Assembly: GCA_963693285.1 (NCBI GenBank)
Contig: OY848919.1
Span: forward strand, 8,737,461-8,801,460
Reading direction: 5' to 3'
DNA length: 64,000 bases
From: Xestospongia muta
Lineage: Eukaryota; Porifera; Demospongiae; Haplosclerida; Petrosiidae
Numbering within the stretch: the stretch's first letter is position 1; each line of letters opens with the position of its first letter. Shown piece by piece: positions 38,057 to 50,734 of the stretch. The notes beneath the pieces were generated by a model. That model had not been told where the DNA came from and made no database searches. It was given only the letters and a program-made list of their open reading frames with translations. The translations under genes were made by a program, and so were the position numbers.

Positions 38057-41000
38057 GATCAGTGTATATTTCCGCCATTTCATATTCTGAAAATCGATTT
38101 CCGCCATTACGCGCCGAAATCTTCCTAAGAAATGAAAATTCAAAAAACCAAAAAACCAATATTTTTTCGATTGAGTTAGGTCAGAGCGGTTGACTATTAT
38201 CAATAAAATAGGACTTTGTCCTGCTTGTGTTCCCAATTCGTCTCTCTATCTCTGATCTTTGACACTCTGACGTTAATCGCAGTGAGGTTTGACCCGTTCT
38301 TGCATTGTTACTCACTCTCAAGAATTGGTCCTACAGGCTCTAACCTGGTAGGTATTTTGTCTCAAAGTTGACTTTTGTCAGTTTGTCTAATACATTATAT
38401 ATATGGTATAAATTACGTCTCTACCTGTATACCCTTTCTTTCAAATTTTGTATAGTATACCTCTTCATATTTAAAGTATAAGTATATATATATAATCAGG
38501 CAAATCAGATTACTATTGTGCAATATTATATCTTAACATCAGTTAAATCATGTCGGTGCGATTGATTGATATTGAAGACTTGGTTATACTGAAAATTGAA
38601 CAAGAACAATGGACTCACAAAGACTTGTCAGAGTACTTAAAAAAAAGATTTCCAAACATCAAGGGGGCTAGCATACGATCTATTGAGAGGTTTTGCAACT
38701 TAAAAAATATTCACAAAACCTCCAGGCCAACTTATCTTCAGCTAAATAATGCTGTTAGCAGGGCAGTTCATAAGGTGAATTATTTAATCAAGGGATAAGC
38801 TTGCAATTGCTTTCTTATATTATGCAAAGGTTGGACCTGTCTATGGTCGAAAGACAATAACTGGCTTTTTGGCATCGGAAGGAATGCGTGCTTCTGAGGT
38901 CCGTGTAGGAAAAGTTTTAAAAGATATTACTCCTGTTTATCATCAAGCAAGACGAAAAGACACAGCGAGGAAGTTGAATCCTATTCCATATATAGCTCAA
39001 TATTTTGGGCAAAAATTACACATCGATCAAAATGAGAAGTTAGTCAGATATGGAGTAACTCACATTTGTTGCGTCGATGGATTTAGTAGGAAAATTGTCG
39101 GTTTTGCTAGTATGCCTTTAAAGAACAACTTGGAGATCTATGAACATGTCTTTAGGTAAGATCACAAGAAAATGCCATATAAGATTGGCAGGATGATTTG
39201 GTAAATTTGCCAATTACTTGAAGACATACATGTAATCATGCATGCATGTATGAAAAGTGATAAATCAATCTTCAATCCACCAAAAAGTACTTACAAAATT
39301 TACTTCTAAATAACCTATTACTATACAGTAAACTTTCTATATTGAAATACATCAAATGCCTTATAGACATTCAGATGAAAGCATTGCATGCATTAAGTGA
39401 TATAATGCATGTGATATAGCTAGTTATAGGACCTTATAGGAATCATCATATCAGGTTTCTTTTTATGTAGACCTCTGCTATTGAATTTTGGTATTTGGGA
39501 TCAAGTGCGTGTTGATAAGGGAAAGGAATGGTATCTTTTGTTGTTTATTCAAGAAAAACTCAGCCACATCAGATATGACAAAGGGAAAGCTCCACACTTA
39601 CAGACACCTTCAACGATGGTAAGTTGCATGCAATCAAGTAAATTTCTTATAATCTACTCTTAATTGCAGAATCATGTGGTTGAGAGAATGTGGGAAGAAT
39701 TTAATTCAAGGGTAAATTATCCCATCAAGCAATGTTTAACAGAAATGGAGAATGACCATGTAATAGATATGGTTAATGACACACATAAATTTTGTGTGTC
39801 TTGGGTAACTATTAGAGTTGCAAATGTTGGGACAACAATTGTTATAAAATCTTGGAATAATCATCGTATTCCGAGTAAGTTTCACAACATGTATCTTAGT
39901 TGATTTGTCTTACAGAAAAGGGTATACCTGACATACTTATGAAGAAAAAGAATCACATGGTTCCTGTTATGCCCACTCTGATTCCAGTAGTCAGTGACGC
40001 TGTTCGAGAATATGAGGCTCTGGGTGGCTCACTAACAAGATCCAGTTCTTTTGGTATTGATCCTTTGGAATCAAGTCCTGTTCTAAAGGAGAGAAGGCAA
40101 GAGCTATTTCATTCACAATATCCACAGTTTGACCCTGTATTTTACAGCTGTGTTAATGATAAAAGTCATATCTTTCGCAAATGTGTGCTATACTTCATTT
40201 ACATAACAGAATATCTTTCACAATATTAGCATGATGTTTTCTTGCTGTAATTGTCTGTTGAAGTTCAAAGTTCATTAATAAGAACCCGAGTTATTTTACG
40301 CAAGCGCAGTTAGTACACGTTGCCACGTTCCTGCTATCTTCCGATTACATTGTATCAGACTTGATCTCACCTACTTTGATCTTTTTTGACTCATCAAGGC
40401 TATCTCACATCGTCTGGGCAGTATATTGTGAGCCAAAACACATTTCACTCAATAAACTATCCTGGTGTTTCTCTCTAAGTTGACTGTTATTATAATACGT
40501 CGTCATCGGTTGGTCTCGATCGAAAACTGTTCGATTTGGATTAAAACGTGTCTGTAAACTCTCTTGTGAGTTAATCTAACAAGCTTAAACTTAGTCTCAG
40601 GCAGGATCAAGTTGTAATATTATAGTCAGTTTATCTAATTGTTAGCTAGTGTTAGCCCCCCATAAGGGACCATTGACCTACTTTTGGCATTTTGGTATAA
40701 CCAACAGACTAGCGACTGTATCTCTCTCCAGTTGAGTTTTGACAGTCCAATTGTCACAAGACTTAGCCAATCTAGTTTGCCCTGCTTTTGTTGTGTAATG
40801 TAATTTATTGTTTCTCGATATAGTCAACTCACTGGTACTCTTTCTCTCCCTGTCAGTTTGTCTAGGAACACCCTAGTTTGACCAGTGCTGTCTTTCTCTC
40901 TGGAGTTGTATGCCATTGATCCACCTTGCTTTGGTGTACATTCTCTATCATTTTGTTGTTTGTCCACTCCAAGAATGAGTCGTATCCCAACCCCTCCTCA

Positions 41001-41378
41001 ATCACAGACTGTCACATTTGTCCGTGACCAACAACGCTTTGAAATAGACTTGTCAACTCGACAAATTTCTTCAAGAATGTTGTTGAGAATGTTTAATGTG
41101 AGTGCTAATTGTTTTATTTATTATTCAGTGTTCGAATTGTTGTAGGTGGATCCTGCAAATGTGTGGTTAAGAGAAGATTTTAGTGCACAGGCTTTCCTAC
41201 CTGATGACGAAGGGATCTTCCACTTTCATAATCTTCAGTTCTCACCATTTATCACGATGTTTGTCGAGGGCTCTGATGCTTCCGGAAGTTCTGGTTCCTC
41301 TTCAACTCCAACAGTTCGTCCTAATAGCTCTGTACTAGATGGCCATCCTCGTTTTCGGTGAGTGTTAACAGTGAAATT
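38057..41378 (+). repeat. Left arm of the inverted repeat
   Basis: Matches the reverse complement of 42966-46287. Mismatches I saw by eye are at 40351, 40591, 40681, 41283, 41290, ~41312, ~41337 and 41367; I saw none in the outer ~2.2 kb. Similarity collapses just inside 41378. Contains sub-repeats of TTTCCGCCATT at its outer end. Confidence 0.9.
38550..40229 (+). CDS. Transposon integrase, left copy (DDE core, 5 exons)
   Basis: Exons 38550-38774, 38830-39155, 39471-39618, 39670-39874 and 39916-40229 join in phase to 405 codons without a stop. The N-terminal ~75 residues (MSVRLIDIEDLVILKIEQEQ, WTHKDLSEYLKKRFPNIKG) look like a helix-turn-helix DNA-binding region. The catalytic core follows: first D in KLHIDQNEK, second in QVRVDKGKEW, and E in NHVVERMWEEF. 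This is the D,D-E pattern of rve-type integrases that cut and join DNA ends. The C-terminal block (IPDILMKKKNHMVPVMPTL) is typical of the family as I know it. All the introns have GT-AG ends, the first only 55 nt long. Apparently intact, and identical in translation to the right copy. Confidence 0.85.
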
Positions 41379-42313
41379 ATTTAATGTTATTGGTACATAA
41401 TTAGATCTGTAGTTGGAAGCAAAAACAGACATCTACTGAAAATCACTAGGGCCAGAATGAAAAAAGTAGGGAGAAAACCTGAGTTTGAAATGAGTGTTGA
41501 AGCTTTTATTGAAATAACTTCAGAAAAAGCAAATGTGGACTATGTCAATAGCCAAATAAAAGAAATATGGGGATCAACTTATTCACTTGTATCAGCAGAT
41601 GGCCACGAAGTGGCAGATTGCAGTGCTACTAGAGGTAATTAATGTGAATTTGAATATAACATTGTTTGCATTGAGGTTGGACTTGTGGTGTAACTGGGCT
41701 GGCCTTTGGTTACTTTGCTTCTTATATACCATTATAGTGGCCACCAGTTGCAATATGCCTATTTGTTTTCCAAATGCCAATTTGTATTTTGCTTAACAGA
41801 ATGTGCTGCAACTCTAATTACTATTTTTTTCTTATTATTTGAAAAGGTTTAGACTTTTGGAAACAGAATGCTAGGAAATTTTATGCAATTCCCAAGTCAG
41901 ATATTACAACTCCCACTGTCAGTAATAAGCGAAAACGAGTTGAAACTGAGGATGATGATGAATCTGTGAACACATATCTCTCTGAAATAAGAGACAAACT
42001 CAACCTTTTATTTACTGTCACAAAAGATTTAAAGATTCCTATAGCTCTTAAAACTGTTTTCCAGAGCACATTTAATTGCAAGATATGCTTTGAGACACCC
42101 ATGAAACCTCCCTTAGTAATGGCAGGATGCTGCAAGAATATAATAGGATGTGAACAGTGTGTGAATACTTGGTATGGAATAAGTGGGAGTTATGAAGAAC
42201 TTATGAAGAAACCTTGCCCTATTTGTAATGTTGACCGTGGATATGCTCAGACAAGTCGATTACATGGACTAGATGATTTTGTTACACAAGTCCAATGCCT
42301 CTTTGATGAGTAA
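40975..42313 (+). CDS. RING-like partner protein, long form (left unit)
   Basis: Exons 40975-41097, 41146-41357, 41405-41634 and 41847-42313 join to 343 codons. Start chosen at MSRIPTPPQSQ, because the upstream in-frame stretch is hydrophobic and not shared with any domain. The N-terminal part is in the inverted-repeat arm. The C-terminal part has CKICFETPMKPP, a CC pair, IIGCEQCV and CPICN, a RING/U-box-like zinc pattern. A basic NKRKRVETEDDDE stretch may direct it to the nucleus. The same strand and the spacing 0.75 kb after the integrase suggest a second protein of the transposon, perhaps an E3-type cofactor. Function not known. Confidence 0.75.
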
Positions 42314-42523
42314 AACTACTCAATGAATTGACAACTTTCTCATAATTATTACTTACCAGATCACCATTTATCTCAAGTACAAACCCTAACTCTCTTAAGG
42401 GTTAGAACATTCATTATTGTTTAGAAGTGAAAGTATTCATTATAATTAACATTTCTCAAATTAAAGAATTTGTTGAAAAAGTCTTACATGTACAGGGTTG
42501 ACAAAAAATGATAACATTAAAAA

Positions 42524-43369
42524 TTAACTTTTTATGTCTGAGAGTACATTTAAAAGTTCATCAATACCATTGATACGCAAATAATTTGAATGTGGGCAAC
42601 TTGATTTGCACATCAGGCAAGGTACATCAACATGCCTTGAGACATACAATCTGTCCACACAATTTCCACACCCAATTATTATTTTACAACAATCAGCCAT
42701 CATCACAGGTGGTTTTATTGGAATAGTATGACACAACTTGCACTGCAAACATGCATACATCACATGCAGTAGGCCTACAGGAAGTGTTATGTAAGCTTGC
42801 CTAAAAGAAGATATGAATACAAAACAGTAATTTGTGGCCTACTATTTACATATTGTAGACATGATGTAATAATTATAGGACAGTTAAATTACAATTAATT
42901 GATCACACAATTATAACAATATCAGATAATCTGACTATGAACATCTTCTAAGAACAGTAAAGAACAACTTCACTGTTAATACTCACCGAAAACGAGGATG
43001 GCCATCTTGTACAGAGCTATTAGGATGAACTGTTGGAGTTGAAGAGGAACCAGCACTTCCAGAAGCATCAGAGCCCTCGACAAACATCGTGATAAATGGT
43101 GAGAACTGAAGATTATGAAAGTGGAAGATCCCTTCGTCATCAGGTAGGAAAGCCTGTGCACTAAAATCTTCTCTTAACCACACATTTGCAGGATCCACCT
43201 ACAACAATTCGAACACTGAATAATAAATAAAACAATTAGCACTCACATTAAACATTCTCAACAACATTCTTGAGGAAATTTGTCGAGTTGACAAGTCTAT
43301 TTCAAAGCGTTGTTGGTCACGGACAAATGTGACAGTCTGTGATTGAGGAGGGGTTGGGATACGACTCAT
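42524..43369 (-). CDS. RING-like partner protein, short form (right unit)
   Basis: Exons 43369-43247 and 43198-42987 are near copies of the left unit. They splice in phase directly to 42800-42524, giving 203 codons ending DIKS and a stop. The two middle-coding parts of the long form (the KKVGRKPEF exon and the coiled NKRKRV region) are absent. The RING-like part (CKLCHTIPIKPP, CCKIIIGCGNCV, CLMCK) is clearly related to the left one but strongly diverged, unlike the near-identical first exons. It converges on the long form, with only ~210 bp between their stop codons. Confidence 0.72.
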
Positions 43370-46287
43370 TCTTGGAGTGGACAAACAACAAAATGATAGA
43401 GAATGTACACCAAAGCAAGGTGGATCAATGGCATACAACTCCAGAGAGAAAGACAGCACTGGTCAAACTAGGGTGTTCCTAGACAAACTGACAGGGAGAG
43501 AAAGAGTACCAGTGAGTTGACTATATCGAGAAACAATAAATTACATTACACAACAAAAGCAGGGCAAACTAGATTGGCTAAGTCTTGTGACAATTGGACT
43601 GTCAAAACTCAACTGGAGAGAGATACAGTCGCTAGTCTGTTGGTTATACCAAAATGCCAAAATTAGGTCAATGGTCCCTTATGGGGGGCTAACACTAGCT
43701 AACAATTAGATAAACTGACTATAATATTACAACTTGATCCTGCCTGAGACTATGTTTAAGCTTGTTAGATTAACTCACAAGAGAGTTTACAGACACGTTT
43801 TAATCCAAATCGAACAGTTTTCGATCGAGACCAACCGATGACGACGTATTATAATAACAGTCAACTTAGAGAGAAACACCAGGATAGTTTATTGAGTGAA
43901 ATGTGTTTTGGCTCACAATATACTGCCCAGACGATGTGAGATAGCCTTGATGAGTCAAAAAAGATCAAAGTAGGTGAGATCAAGTCTGATACCATGTAAT
44001 CGGAAGATAGCAGGAACGTGGCAACGTGTACTAACTGCGCTTGCGTAAAATAACTCGGGTTCTTATTAATGAACTTTGAACTTCAACAGACAATTACAGC
44101 AAGAAAACATCATGCTAATATTGTGAAAGATATTCTGTTATGTAAATGAAGTATAGCACACATTTGCGAAAGATATGACTTTTATCATTAACACAGCTGT
44201 AAAATACAGGGTCAAACTGTGGATATTGTGAATGAAATAGCTCTTGCCTTCTCTCCTTTAGAACAGGACTTGATTCCAAAGGATCAATACCAAAAGAACT
44301 GGATCTTGTTAGTGAGCCACCCAGAGCCTCATATTCTCGAACAGCGTCACTGACTACTGGAATCAGAGTGGGCATAACAGGAACCATGTGATTCTTTTTC
44401 TTCATAAGTATGTCAGGTATACCCTTTTCTGTAAGACAAATCAACTAAGATACATGTTGTGAAACTTACTCGGAATACGATGATTATTCCAAGATTTTAT
44501 AACAATTGTTGTCCCAACATTTGCAACTCTAATAGTTACCCAAGACACACAAAATTTATGTGTGTCATTAACCATATCTATTACATGGTCATTCTCCATT
44601 TCTGTTAAACATTGCTTGATGGGATAATTTACCCTTGAATTAAATTCTTCCCACATTCTCTCAACCACATGATTCTGCAATTAAGAGTAGATTATAAGAA
44701 ATTTACTTGATTGCATGCAACTTACCATCGTTGAAGGTGTCTGTAAGTGTGGAGCTTTCCCTTTGTCATATCTGATGTGGCTGAGTTTTTCTTGAATAAA
44801 CAACAAAAGATACCATTCCTTTCCCTTATCAACACGCACTTGATCCCAAATACCAAAATTCAATAGCAGAGGTCTACATAAAAAGAAACCTGATATGATG
44901 ATTCCTATAAGGTCCTATAACTAGCTATATCACATGCATTATATCACTTAATGCATGCAATGCTTTCATCTGAATGTCTATAAGGCATTTGATGTATTTC
45001 AATATAGAAAGTTTACTGTATAGTAATAGGTTATTTAGAAGTAAATTTTGTAAGTACTTTTTGGTGGATTGAAGATTGATTTATCACTTTTCATACATGC
45101 ATGCATGATTACATGTATGTCTTCAAGTAATTGGCAAATTTACCAAATCATCCTGCCAATCTTATATGGCATTTTCTTGTGATCTTACCTAAAGACATGT
45201 TCATAGATCTCCAAGTTGTTCTTTAAAGGCATACTAGCAAAACCGACAATTTTCCTACTAAATCCATCGACGCAACAAATGTGAGTTACTCCATATCTGA
45301 CTAACTTCTCATTTTGATCGATGTGTAATTTTTGCCCAAAATATTGAGCTATATATGGAATAGGATTCAACTTCCTCGCTGTGTCTTTTCGTCTTGCTTG
45401 ATGATAAACAGGAGTAATATCTTTTAAAACTTTTCCTACACGGACCTCAGAAGCACGCATTCCTTCCGATGCCAAAAAGCCAGTTATTGTCTTTCGACCA
45501 TAGACAGGTCCAACCTTTGCATAATATAAGAAAGCAATTGCAAGCTTATCCCTTGATTAAATAATTCACCTTATGAACTGCCCTGCTAACAGCATTATTT
45601 AGCTGAAGATAAGTTGGCCTGGAGGTTTTGTGAATATTTTTTAAGTTGCAAAACCTCTCAATAGATCGTATGCTAGCCCCCTTGATGTTTGGAAATCTTT
45701 TTTTTAAGTACTCTGACAAGTCTTTGTGAGTCCATTGTTCTTGTTCAATTTTCAGTATAACCAAGTCTTCAATATCAATCAATCGCACCGACATGATTTA
45801 ACTGATGTTAAGATATAATATTGCACAATAGTAATCTGATTTGCCTGATTATATATATATACTTATACTTTAAATATGAAGAGGTATACTATACAAAATT
45901 TGAAAGAAAGGGTATACAGGTAGAGACGTAATTTATACCATATATATAATGTATTAGACAAACTGACAAAAGTCAACTTTGAGACAAAATACCTACCAGG
46001 TTAGAGCCTGTAGGACCAATTCTTGAGAGTGAGTAACAATGCAAGAACGGGTCAAACCTCACTGCGATTAACGTCAGAGTGTCAAAGATCAGAGATAGAG
46101 AGACGAATTGGGAACACAAGCAGGACAAAGTCCTATTTTATTGATAATAGTCAACCGCTCTGACCTAACTCAATCGAAAAAATATTGGTTTTTTGGTTTT
46201 TTGAATTTTCATTTCTTAGGAAGATTTCGGCGCGTAATGGCGGAAATCGATTTTCAGAATATGAAATGGCGGAAATATACACTGATC
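42966..46287 (-). repeat. Right arm of the inverted repeat
   Basis: Reverse complement of 38057-41378; see that entry for the mismatches. The outer end (CACT followed by GATC at 46284-46287) mirrors the left end. Confidence 0.9.
44115..45794 (-). CDS. Transposon integrase, right copy (DDE core, 5 exons)
   Basis: Mirror of the left integrase. Exons 45794-45570, 45514-45189, 44873-44726, 44674-44470 and 44428-44115 give the same 405 codons. All D, D and E residues are kept and no lesion was found. Two complete integrase genes in one element is unusual, since DNA transposons normally carry one. Confidence 0.85.
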
Positions 46288-47470
46288 AAGTATCCAATGC
46301 AGTTTTTCATTCCTTTCAAGTCCATCCTTTAGGAACATTTTCAACAATCGCAATCAATTCTTCATCATAATCCATTCTCTCAAAAATCAAAAAAGTTCAA
46401 CTTTCATCACCACATCTTATAAAAGCAAAAGATCAAATCAAAAAACTCATAATTAATCATGCTAAAAGAGAGTTGGGATATCACATTTGAAAAATTGCAA
46501 CCCATGTTTGAAGAATATGAAACACTGTCTGAAACTGAAGCATACCTCTAAAAAGCTATATTGAGAAAAGAAAATATATAAACCAACAAAAGAAGAACAG
46601 TGCAAAATGTTGATAAAATTATTTAGAGAATATACTGGAAACATAAATGTTATACAACATCTTGAAAAAATATACAACTATGATAAATACAAACAAATAT
46701 ACAGAGAATTGTTTTCATATGAAATTAATCCTCTAAGTGAACATAGAGGAGAACAAATTTATCAAACTGAAAATAAATGGAGAATCAAAAAGATAATATA
46801 AGAACTTGAAAATGAAATATAATCTATTTAAACATGAACATTGATGAATTTGAATGTGATTGTTACTATTGTGATAAATGCAAAGAAATAAACTGTGGAG
46901 AAGAAAGAATATGTTATTACACATGTTACTTGAGTCACCATGAAGATTTAATAGAAAACATAAACTGCTTCTGTGAAATTACAAAAATTGTTTTCATCTC
47001 ATAAAATATGAATATGAATGGATTCACTAGACTTGATATACCAAGAAGACCTGATTGAACATGAATAATTATAATGATGTCATCATGTGTTAATTTGATT
47101 TTCAATTACAATTTTCATGATGATTTTACACCTCATCAATTTGAGCCATTAACAAAATTATTGAAAAATTTACTAACTACCAAGTGCACCTACTAGTACC
47201 TGTCCTACGACCGACCAGTTTTCATTACAAATAATGGAACCTTCATCACAAGTAATGAGTTCTCAGACCAGCATTCACATCCAATTCACTATCAAATTAA
47301 CAATTTCTTAACATTTTGTAAACAATTTTAAAAAATGATAGGAAATCAAAATTTCTCATCAAATTTGTGATTAATTCCATTCACAATTTTTTTCCATCAA
47401 CCACTATCCAGAACTATCGACAAAGATAGATACAAATAATTTTTTTTTTCATTTTTAACCAAAAGTCGAC
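46288..47470. other. A-rich tract with small ORFs, right flank of the inverted repeat
   Basis: Short plus-strand ORFs follow closely: one starting at 46459 (MLKESWDITFEKLQPMFEEY), 46607-46801, and the Cys-rich 46834-47004. On the minus strand a frame beginning near 46370 runs up to the element boundary. If the two flanks are joined at a single GATC, that region stays open into the minus frame that ends at 37979. This suggests the palindromic element split an older ORF-dense sequence. Families unknown. From about 47100 nothing is recognised. Confidence 0.4.
46834..47004 (+). CDS. Small cysteine-rich ORF, unknown
   Basis: 56 codons, ATG to TAA, with nine or ten cysteines in patterns such as CDCYYCDKC and CYYTCY and two adjacent His. 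Could bind zinc. Sits in a run of short, closely spaced same-strand ORFs without visible introns, unlike the spliced host genes. No family recognised. May be a remnant of an invading element. Confidence 0.3.
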   Translation: MNIDEFECDCYYCDKCKEINCGEERICYYTCYLSHHEDLIENINCFCEITKIVFIS

Positions 47471-47499
47471 CCAAATTCTCACCCATATTCTGTCAGTTC

Positions 47500-48260
47500 T
47501 TGCCTAAATACATTCTCAGTCTCAAAAGGCAACCACAGTCAATTTTCCAATAGGTCAGTTTGTCTGTTTTCTTTTATATTATTTATTGGTATAATAATCT
47601 AGCTTCTAGTACTCAGTCTTAGACACATTCTTAGTCTCAAACGTAACTACAGACAAGTAGCCAATAGGTCAGTTTGTCTGTTATCTTTTATATTAATCAT
47701 TAGTATAATAATCTAGCCTCTAGTACTCAGTTTCGGACACGTTCTCTGTCTCAAAAGGATCTACTGACAAGTCTCCAATAGCTCAGTTTGTCTATTATCA
47801 TTTATATTATTAATTGGTATAATGACCTAGTCTCTAGTACTTAGTCTAGGACACATTCTCAGTCTCAAAAGACAACTACAGACAAGTCTACTATATGTCA
47901 GTTTGTCTGTTATATTTTATATTATTTATTAGTATAATAATCTATCCTTTATTACTCATTCTCGAACACGTTTTTAGTCTCAAAAGGTAACTACAGTGAA
48001 GTCTCCAAGAGGTCAGTTTGTCTATTATCTTTTATATTAATCATTGGTGTAATAATTTAGCCTCTAGTACTTAGTCTCAGACATGTTCTTAATGTCAAAA
48101 GGCAACCACTGTCAAGTCTCCAATAGGTCAGTTTGTCTGTTGTCTTTTATATAATTTATTGGTATAATAATCTAGCCTCTAGTACTCAGTCTTAGACACA
48201 TTCTCAGTGTCAGACATGTTCTCAATTTCAAAAAGCAACCACTGTATAGTCTCCAAAATG
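47500..48260. repeat. Minisatellite, ~114-115-bp unit, about 6.5 copies
   Basis: The block GGTCAGTTTGTCTGTTATC recurs at about 47552, 47666, 47780, 47895, 48010 and 48125, giving periods of 114, 114, 115, 115 and 115. Each unit also holds AGCCTCTAGTACTCAGTCT and a CTCAAAAGGCAAC-like stretch. Units differ by substitutions. Non-coding. Confidence 0.88.
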
Positions 48261-50734
48261 TTACTAATCCTGAATATTTTTTTTAAAATCTATTTTTGTA
48301 TTATAACTTGTAGTAGTCCATATTAAATTATTATACATATATGATAGTCAATGTCAGTGGTCATATTAATTATATGTCTACTATGATCATTGATAGTTTA
48401 TATTCAAAGTGAAGTAGACATTATGGTTGTGTACAATGTAAACCAAATGAACAAATGATATCTTGTACATGTAGATAGTCCCACTAGTATGTTTATATTT
48501 TGAAAAATCACATTTATTCTAACAAAATGGCAAAAAGTATTAACAAAATTAATATAGAAAAGTAAGGAGATGTAATAACAAAACAACATGGAGATGAAAC
48601 TGTAAATGACAAATATTAATATTTATTATCAGCAAAACCATTTAACTGATCTTTTACACTAATATTGGTGTAGACTCTAGTAGTCACAATTAAGACATAG
48701 ATATTTTTAAAAATCTTATATTATTACTTGTAGTAACAGCTGTACACTCTTCTTGGATAAATTTTGTTTGTGTTTCCTCAAGTTCTTGATCAGTTACTGG
48801 TTAACGAGTCTTTGGTATGAATGCTAGATCTGGTAACAATGCAATGTAAGTGACTAATACCAGTTACCTTATAAGCTCTGCTTTAACTTCTCAATCTGTT
48901 GGTCTCTCTCTCTTAGCTGCAAAGTCAATGACGTTATTGTTATTACTTGTAGTGTCTCTAGCTCTTTCTATCTCACAACTGACACAAATAATTTTCTTCT
49001 CAAAAGCTTTATATAAAATGAGAAAATTGATCACTATTATGTAAAATTTATACATTAAAATACTAAATTAGACTTGTGATATTCATTTTTGACATTATAT
49101 TAGATGGTTTGTTGGTGTAAACCCAGCTCTGAAGTATCTTGTTAACTTGAGAGTGTCATCATATCAAGGATTTCTGTTTATAGATTGTATTATACTGTGA
49201 GATATTTCTAAGCCTTCACCGATCTGTCTCTATTTGTATTTAATGGGGGCAAGGTCTTGTTGAAGCTTAAGGTGAAGTTTCTTAGGATGTGTTTCTAAAC
49301 ATAAAATATAATATAATTTAAAATTATTATTGTCAATGGTTGTCATACCAGTTCGTTTTGATTAAAAATAAGGATGAACTATTAGGAAGGTTCGGCCACA
49401 ACTCTGTGAGACCCACTAGACTCTAGAACACAAAACAATCAATAATGTAACTGTTGTCTCTTTTATATTGTTTGTATTTATTGTACCAAACTAACATTAT
49501 CTATTACTATATTTATTTTATGTTTTTATTTACTTGTTCATTTTATTTTAAAAACAAATTGTTCAGTATCAGAAATCATACTCTTATAATTTATAAAGTA
49601 AAGGACAAGTGTGATTTTACTATAAACAAGTAATTAAGATTTAACATGATATTCATAGATCTTGTGACTAGTAATAAATATATGTGAACACCCACAGTGA
49701 CTATGAATATATAATAATATACACGATATGATAAACAAGATATTGTAATATGGACACCTACAGTCACTATATGAATATGTACTAAGATCAATGATGGAAT
49801 AACATAATGTAACTGTTATTTACATTTTTTCGTGGGGTGTGGTTACTAATTATGTTATGTGTTCTAGTTGAGTGTTTATAACAGATAATATGTGGATTAC
49901 ATGTTTATAAGAAAGTTTGAATAAGTGAAACTGGTAAGAAACAGGAATATTGTAAGAGATATGACTGGACACACTTTATAGTCTAACATGATTACACAAA
50001 TATGCTTTTACTGTACATCTATCCACGCATTATATTAAAACGTTTAGGAAGACCACACCCAACTATGATTTCTGAATTTCTGCTATCTCATCGGTTGGAT
50101 ACAACATAAGCAATGTACGAGTAGAATTCTAGTCTATCCAAGTGTTGTGATGTGTTATGTCAAGTGTTACATGTTTATAAATTGATGTAGTAGGTTCTGT
50201 GTCATATTGTGAACTAGCCATAACACTAATTATAATAACTGACCTCTTTATAACTCCTTATCTTCAAATAATGTCTCATTATCTGGTCTTCTTTTGTTGT
50301 GATGGTACATCAATAGATTATTAGTGGGTGTGTCTACCCTATTAATAAATAGCTTTAAGTGATAGACTAAGAGAGTTCAGGGAAGATGTGTGGATGGATG
50401 GAGACAATGATGATATGAGAGATGAATGATCTGAAGGAGAACAATATAAGAGAACATTAAACTGTAGTAACAATTTGTCAACTAGTATACATGTATATTA
50501 CATGTATAACTACAAACTGATAATAATAGAGTTATCTTCAGTGATTCTAGTGTTATAATGACCTCTATTATAAAGAGAACACATTACAATGACACCATCT
50601 ATTATCATATAGTGGGTAAGTTTGGTAAGACAAAACATTGACTAGTAAATATAAAAAGACTTTGCCAATACTGACAATTTATATTGTAACTAGTAGTAAT
50701 ATGTGAATACACAAGGTCATATACATGTATATAT
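48261..50734. other. No gene recognised
   Basis: AT-rich DNA. Short near-duplicate phrases occur around 49680-49770 (CACCCACAGTGACTATGAAT and CACCTACAGTCACTATATGA). No ORF or RNA gene is supported. Confidence 0.5.

Larger units (their letters stand above)
38057..46287. mobile_element. Giant palindromic integrase/RING element
   Basis: 8.2-kb inverted repeat: arm 38057-41378 is the reverse complement of 42966-46287. Every feature pair sums to 84344, so there is no net length change across ~3.3 kb. Both outer ends read AGTGTATATTTCCGCC inward and are bordered by GATC, which is either a 4-bp target duplication or part of the repeat (GATC is its own reverse complement). Each arm has a five-exon DDE integrase gene and the first two exons of a second gene. 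The second genes end in the ~1.6-kb centre as two different RING-like proteins facing each other. The integrase resembles a multi-copy animal family with a retroviral-type core, known in fish, cnidarian and sponge genomes as a DNA transposon. I cannot name the superfamily with certainty. Confidence 0.85.

Noticed and set aside
38057..46287. Palindrome as a simple assembly mirror artefact
   Set aside because: Mismatches between arms and different central RING genes would not arise from mirroring one sequence; long reads are still needed.
47500..48260. CRISPR-like array
   Set aside because: Whole ~115-bp units repeat and diverge together; there are no short identical repeats with unique spacers, and the DNA is eukaryotic.
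48850..49044. ORF of 64 codons
   Set aside because: Low-complexity hydrophobic composition, no splice context or relatives in the window.
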